This document shows positions 63,761 to 64,000 of a stretch of 64,000 nucleotides of DNA, piece after piece. The stretch lies in the NCBI GenBank assembly GCA_023213395.1, contig CM041465.1, positions 180,241,741 to 180,305,740 of the forward strand, written 5' to 3'. Under the pieces are notes generated by a model, which did not search any database, was not told the origin of the DNA, and was given only the letters and a program-made list of their open reading frames with translations. Position numbers and translations under genes: made by a program. Source of the stretch: Cycas panzhihuaensis. Taxonomy: Eukaryota > Cycadophyta. Within the stretch, counting starts at the first letter, position 1. Each line of letters starts with the position of its first letter.

Positions 63761-64000
63761 AACCATTTCTCAACTAACTTTCAATTAACTCCTAATTAAT
63801 TGCAAGAAATTAATGTTAATGTGCGAAACTTTAAGAAAAACGAAACTAAAAATTATTAGGCTAGGTAGAACGAGCAACGTCAACTATACGAGATTGCTCC
63901 TCATGTTATTCATATGAAGTGAAGTCAAATACAATTTGGGAGAGAAAATTATTAATTCTTTTTTATGAATAAGGGCATTCATCTCAACAATGGAGACGAA

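Overview
This window looks like repeat-dominated nuclear DNA of a land plant, most likely a seed plant with a large, slowly purged genome. Evidence: AT-rich sequence, many old nested Ty1-copia and Ty3-gypsy LTR retrotransposons with plant-type initiator-Met primer sites (TGGTATCA...), a tRNA-derived SINE, abundant dinucleotide repeats, and a broken fragment of a light-harvesting chlorophyll a/b protein gene. A gymnosperm would fit the age and nesting of the elements, but that is inference. I see no intact host gene; every recognisable protein region belongs to a damaged transposable element or a pseudogene.

Layout. (1) 1-24665 and 40166-49943 are two direct copies (A and B) of the same roughly 9.5-kb sequence: AT-rich repeats, a GC-rich block, then the protease and coiled-coil part of a Ty3-gypsy element. 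(2) Copy A is interrupted at 8726-23904 by an old minus-strand copia element (TSD GATAA). Copy B keeps the empty site (49161-49165). That copia is itself interrupted at 14368-22439 by a second minus-strand copia (TSD AAGAA). (3) 24666-28514 and 38083-38650 are parts of a satellite-like domain built on a motif around CACTAATGAGGTTAAACTATGG. They are split by a tandem three-LTR array of a non-autonomous retrotransposon (28520-32984, TSD ATCCY) and by a composite minus-strand LTR region (about 33124-38077) that contains a gag remnant and the Lhcb pseudogene fragment. (4) Copy B is followed by the rest of the gypsy polyprotein (RT, RNase H, integrase; about 50000-59150). A younger plus-strand copia element (52077-58236, TSD ACCCA, 248-bp LTRs) sits inside its integrase. 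(5) 59160-64000 holds a pair of roughly 300-bp direct repeats about 3 kb apart, each followed by short imperfect tandem repeats.

The main value of the window is as a stratified record of insertions. The gypsy element came first. The A/B duplication followed. The outer copia went into copy A only and was then hit by the inner copia. A SINE entered copy B only, and the 52-kb copia entered the gypsy integrase. I found no genuinely new biological system. The most unusual structures are the triple-LTR array, the duplicated coiled coil between gypsy protease and reverse transcriptase, the patchwork identity between the two copies, and the Lhcb fragment inside an LTR region.
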